From Pseudisothecium myosuroides (taxonomy: Eukaryota; Streptophyta; Bryopsida; Hypnales; Lembophyllaceae), in contig OX637287.1 in NCBI GenBank assembly GCA_951799445.1, positions 18,848,224 to 18,912,223 of the forward strand: DNA of 64,000 nt, read 5' to 3'. The position numbers and the translations under genes are program-made. Under the pieces are notes generated by a model. That model worked only from the letters and a program-made list of their open reading frames with translations, made no database searches and had not been told where the DNA came from. Positions 60,181 to 64,000 of this stretch are shown piece by piece (positions within the stretch are counted from its first letter, which is position 1; each line of letters starts with the position of its first letter).

Positions 60181-62787
60181 TTTATATAAGATGTAATGTA
60201 AAAGATGAAGCTTTTAATACATTAATTCCTGTAATTATGTGTTAATGTTTGACCCAAAATTATTTCTAAACGCTCATGTCCAAGGCAAGCCTGTTTTATT
60301 TTTCTATGCATATTCTCTAATAAATTTAAAAGTAGGAAATTGAAGATCCTAACCCCTACTAATTGCAAAATAGTTTGAAGATAACTTAAGAAAAGAGTAG
60401 GGTTAGAAATTTCTATTATATTGTATGCCAAGATTAGAAAATTTATATAGTTTGCCAAGATTTGATTCACGCCATCTAGATAATTCATGTGAAAGTTTAA
60501 AAGCTATATGATTTCAAAGCAATCTTAGCAAATTCTTGCACTAATTTACGTATTAGATTCATTTATAATTTCAATTTTTTTTAAAAAAAATTGAACATTC
60601 CACATGGTTTAGTTTGTTTTGTACAACAATCTCATCATTGGAATTAGTGCATTTCTATTGTATGTAAGAGCCATTAGAAATTCAATTTTTCCTTTTATAT
60701 AATACATATATAAACTCTATAATTTTTATAAAATTAAAATAATTTTTTTTTATTTTGTTAATTTGCTTCATATGTTCTACTAAATTCTTTAGCATAAATT
60801 CATTTGAATTTAGAATCTGTGATAACAAAAATTAAAGTTTCTTGGATTCAAATATTTTTATATAATGTAGTCATGCTTGTTCCACTATTACTGAATTGAT
60901 TGTCTTTATTTTCAAACTTTCACATACTAGTCTAATATAAGGTCCAATGCTTTGAACTTGAATGCTTTGCACTAAGATAATCTTGAGGTTTTAAACAAAA
61001 TTTTGGTTCTAAAATCTAGAAGTTTCAAAATACATTATTCTAGGAGATCCGTTTTTATCACATATTTTTCTATTGTGGCCTCAACTAAATCCAAAATTTG
61101 TACTCACCTTGATAAGGATTATCTCTACTAAAAAGTATAGATATGCACAAAACCAATGCAAATAACTTGACTTGGATAAAAAAACTTAGTTTGAATCATC
61201 CAAAAACTGTTTGAAAACATTCATCAAAGCAAAATGGTTTGTGTTGGCACTCTAAGGTTCATGCAAATCCTAATTTAATTGAATTACATACACTACATAT
61301 AATAATTATGGTCATAAAGCATTTATTGTTAAGGATCATGATACTATAATTGTCTATGTCAATTATTCTATTCATGTATTTGAGTATTACAATCTATGTA
61401 TTAAGCTTTAGGACCATTGAAATATTTCAATAAAAAAGGCTAAACTTTTAAAATCCATCTATTAAAGAAGTGTTTTATAAATGAAAACAAGTTTTTTTAT
61501 CTCTAGATAGTTGTCTGGTTGTACCTCATAATTTTTTCACTTGAAAAAATAATTATATATATAAAACCTAAGTATGCTTTAAATTTTTGCAATTTTTTCC
61601 AAAATTTTAGTGTAACCTTTGATCACAAGGGAATAATCTAAATGGCAAATTATTCCGAAAAATGTCTAAGTTCATAAATTCAATTTCAAATAATAAATTA
61701 ATGACAACTTTCAAAAGAAGATTATAAACTAATTTCTACGGATCACACCTATGTTGTTGATTTTACCATTAAACTTATCAATGTTTAAATCCTTAATTGA
61801 AAATCTCCAAATTAAAATTCTTTATTAGATTGAATCTTGAGTATTGATTACAGAGATGATTTCACAAAAAAAGTTCTTTAAGTTTAGAATTCTCAATTCT
61901 AATAATGATGGTTTTGAAAAGATTTTTATTTGATCTCTTATTTAAAGTCATTCTTAAAGGCAGTATTTTATTAAAACGAAAAAATAATATTTGAGATGAA
62001 ATATATTTGTCATCTTTAAAGTGTAGAAATATATATTTTGAAAATAATTTTGAACATTTGTACTAGACAACTAATAGTTAACTAGTTAGCAAGAAACTAA
62101 AAGTATTTGGATGGATGAAAAATGCAAAATTTTAAATGTATTGGTCTATGGGACATGTTTACATTCATTCATTGGTCAAAATTTGAACTCTACATCTTCA
62201 AAGGATTAAAAAAAGAATTTAAATTGACTAAATCTAAATGGAAATATGACCTTTCTAAAATAGGACATATTTTTTTATAGTATAAAAAAGCTAAGTATTT
62301 AAAAAATAATAATAATCAAAATAATAGTAATAATAATTTAGGTCAATTTTGTCGCACAAGCCACTAACACCTATTATATAGAGTACATTGTAGGTGTAAG
62401 AGAAAGGTCTTTACAGAAGGGAAGATTGGAAAAAATGGAATAAAATTTGAGAAGCCACCCAAAAAGTAGTATAATGAACTCAAGGCTTAAAATCAATAAT
62501 AATAATAATGATGATGATGATGATAATAATATAACATGAGATTTCAATGCACTATTGTAGCCTTGACTAGCAATAGTCATGTTGAATTGTAGGACTATAT
62601 AAAACTTTTGTTCACCTATGGAACGTATTTCCGTCAATATACTTGCTAAAATCCTAATTTTAATGAGTTATGACTAGTGAACTTAATTGTGCCAACATAT
62701 GACTAGAATATCACTACCCTATACTAAATATGACTAACCAAACAAGTTCAAATGTTAAACAAATGTGAATTTCTTATAGTAAAATGT
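60181..62787. other. AT-rich intergenic DNA
   Basis: Very AT-rich with no gene recognised. A trinucleotide run (AAT then GAT units) lies at about 62493-62530. Confidence 0.5.
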
Positions 62788-62791
62788 TTAA

Positions 62792-63690
62792 CCTCTAAAA
62801 GACCATTGTCTTTTTAAGGGACAAAATAGATTTTGGGTAGATTCCTATGACCTCAATTTTTGGTGATTTCTTAAGAAACTTTCTCATACTATAAAAAATT
62901 TGATTAGTTTTGCGGGAATATAATTTTTATTTCAATTGGTGCCCAAGAGCAAAAGTTATGCCTTCTTCAACATAATTGTCTCATTGCCAAGTAGGAAAAA
63001 AAATCTACGGAAATTTGAAATATTTTTTTATTAAATATTTTTTATAGATCTTATTTTTGTTCTTATGTGAAGCTTTGATTCATTCAATTTGGATTAGTGA
63101 TGTGAAAGTTATGAACAATCTTTTGTTTGGGCAATTTAAGCACCTTCTTGAAAAAACAACTTATAGGCTTCATTTTTGAGTGCAATTTTCACTATTTAAA
63201 ATAAAATTGTTTGACAAGGTTAAGTTTGTTTGCTATAACAATTTCACTGTTGGAATTATTGTGTTTCAGTCCCACCTTAGAGCTATTAACAATTTAGATT
63301 TTCTTTCAATCTTGAACCTACTTTTTTAAAGAATGAAAATCAAGTGGGATTTTGTTTAAAATTTTTCCTAATATATCAAGTTTTTCATTCTATCTTGTAC
63401 TTACTTCAACTTAATTAAGAATGAAAATCACGGGGGTAGGGTGGGGGTAGAGGATAGGGAAAGAATTTTTTTATTAAACTCTCAACTCAATTTTTAAACA
63501 TAATTTTTTTAAATTTGCAATATGTAGTACATAAAATAGAAATTAAGAGGATTCAAAAGAATTATACTTTAGTTGAGCTAGGAGCAAAATATTCATTTTC
63601 TTCACTTGTATCTTGTGATTGATATGGTCAAATTTTCTAAAATAAATTCCAAACATTTTCATACTAGTATAGTGCAAGATCCTATGTTTG
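62792..63690. mobile_element. Non-autonomous piggyBac-type element F, far end degraded
   Basis: Follows TTAA (62788-62791). Its start CCTCTAAAAGACCATTG matches the right end of element A read inward, so it is inverted relative to A. Similarity continues to about 63690 (CTAGTATAGTGCAAGATCCTA against the complement of A near 47090). The second terminal repeat was not found. Confidence 0.7.
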
Positions 63691-64000
63691 GATATACTAA
63701 AGAAACAAATGTTTAAATTTTTTTTTGTTTGCATTGAAAATGTGGGTGAAAAGCACAAAATACCTATACTATTTGTTGTGTTTTGCAACAATACTCATGA
63801 TTTTTTATGGAATACTTTAAAATTAGGAAACCAATTTTTTTTAAATTAAAAAATATCTCTAATGTATGCACCTTAATATGAAGGTAACCATCAAAGGAAA
63901 TTCATTAAAAAAATTCTAAGTAGGAGAACTCCAAATCTCAAGAAAATAGATACTTTAATGTTTTAATTAATAAAAAATAGAAAAAAATTTAAATGAACCA
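63691..64000. other. AT-rich end of window
   Basis: No feature recognised. It may include the degraded end of element F. Confidence 0.4.

Noticed and set aside
1..64000. CRISPR arrays, rRNA genes, bacterial operons
   Set aside because: None seen. Introns, MITEs and LTR elements show eukaryotic nuclear DNA.

Overview
This window is nuclear DNA from a plant. Three intron-containing plant genes sit in AT-rich intergenic DNA that is packed with transposons. The two best genes are a HUB/BRE1-type histone H2B ubiquitin ligase and an RH28/Drs1-type DEAD-box helicase, both with plant-style exon structures. Together with a DUF1221-type kinase gene and an apparently uncommon piggyBac element, they suggest a non-flowering land plant (bryophyte, lycophyte or fern). 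That placement is an inference with low confidence.

Layout. 1-2201: no gene seen. 2202-10397 (minus): HUB1/2-like E3 ligase, rebuilt here as 19 coding exons and 890 aa. 10398-13791: its 5' leader, then MITEs (Stowaway-like, a 101-bp pogo/Emigrant-like). 13792-19884 (minus): RH28-like ribosome-biogenesis helicase, rebuilt as 18 coding exons and 803 aa, ending in a 19-nt exon. 20000-25694: gene-free DNA with several MITEs and a 252-bp tandem repeat. 25695-31025: a full-length piggyBac transposon with TTAA duplications, matched terminal repeats and a transposase gene carrying one frameshift and one stop. 31026-34174: weak evidence for one small multi-exon gene. 34175-37445 (plus): two-exon kinase-like gene (699 aa) with degenerate catalytic motifs. 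39444-40317: a hairpin (foldback) element. 40381-46766: a complete Ty1/Copia element in minus orientation with 220-bp LTRs, AAAAG target duplications and a broken polyprotein. 46945-64000: no recognised host gene, but a dense nest of small elements. Several of these are TTAA-flanked relatives of the piggyBac element.

How it fits together. The two minus-strand genes are housekeeping: chromatin marking (H2B monoubiquitination) and pre-rRNA processing. They are not an operon, and no functional link between them is visible. The coherent new system is the TTAA-element community: one piggyBac element that looks recently active, several non-autonomous derivatives sharing its ends and a subterminal stem-loop, and a paralogous empty site within the same window that shows insertion at TTAA. 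All exon coordinates come from splice consensus, reading phase and family resemblance read by eye; no database search was run.
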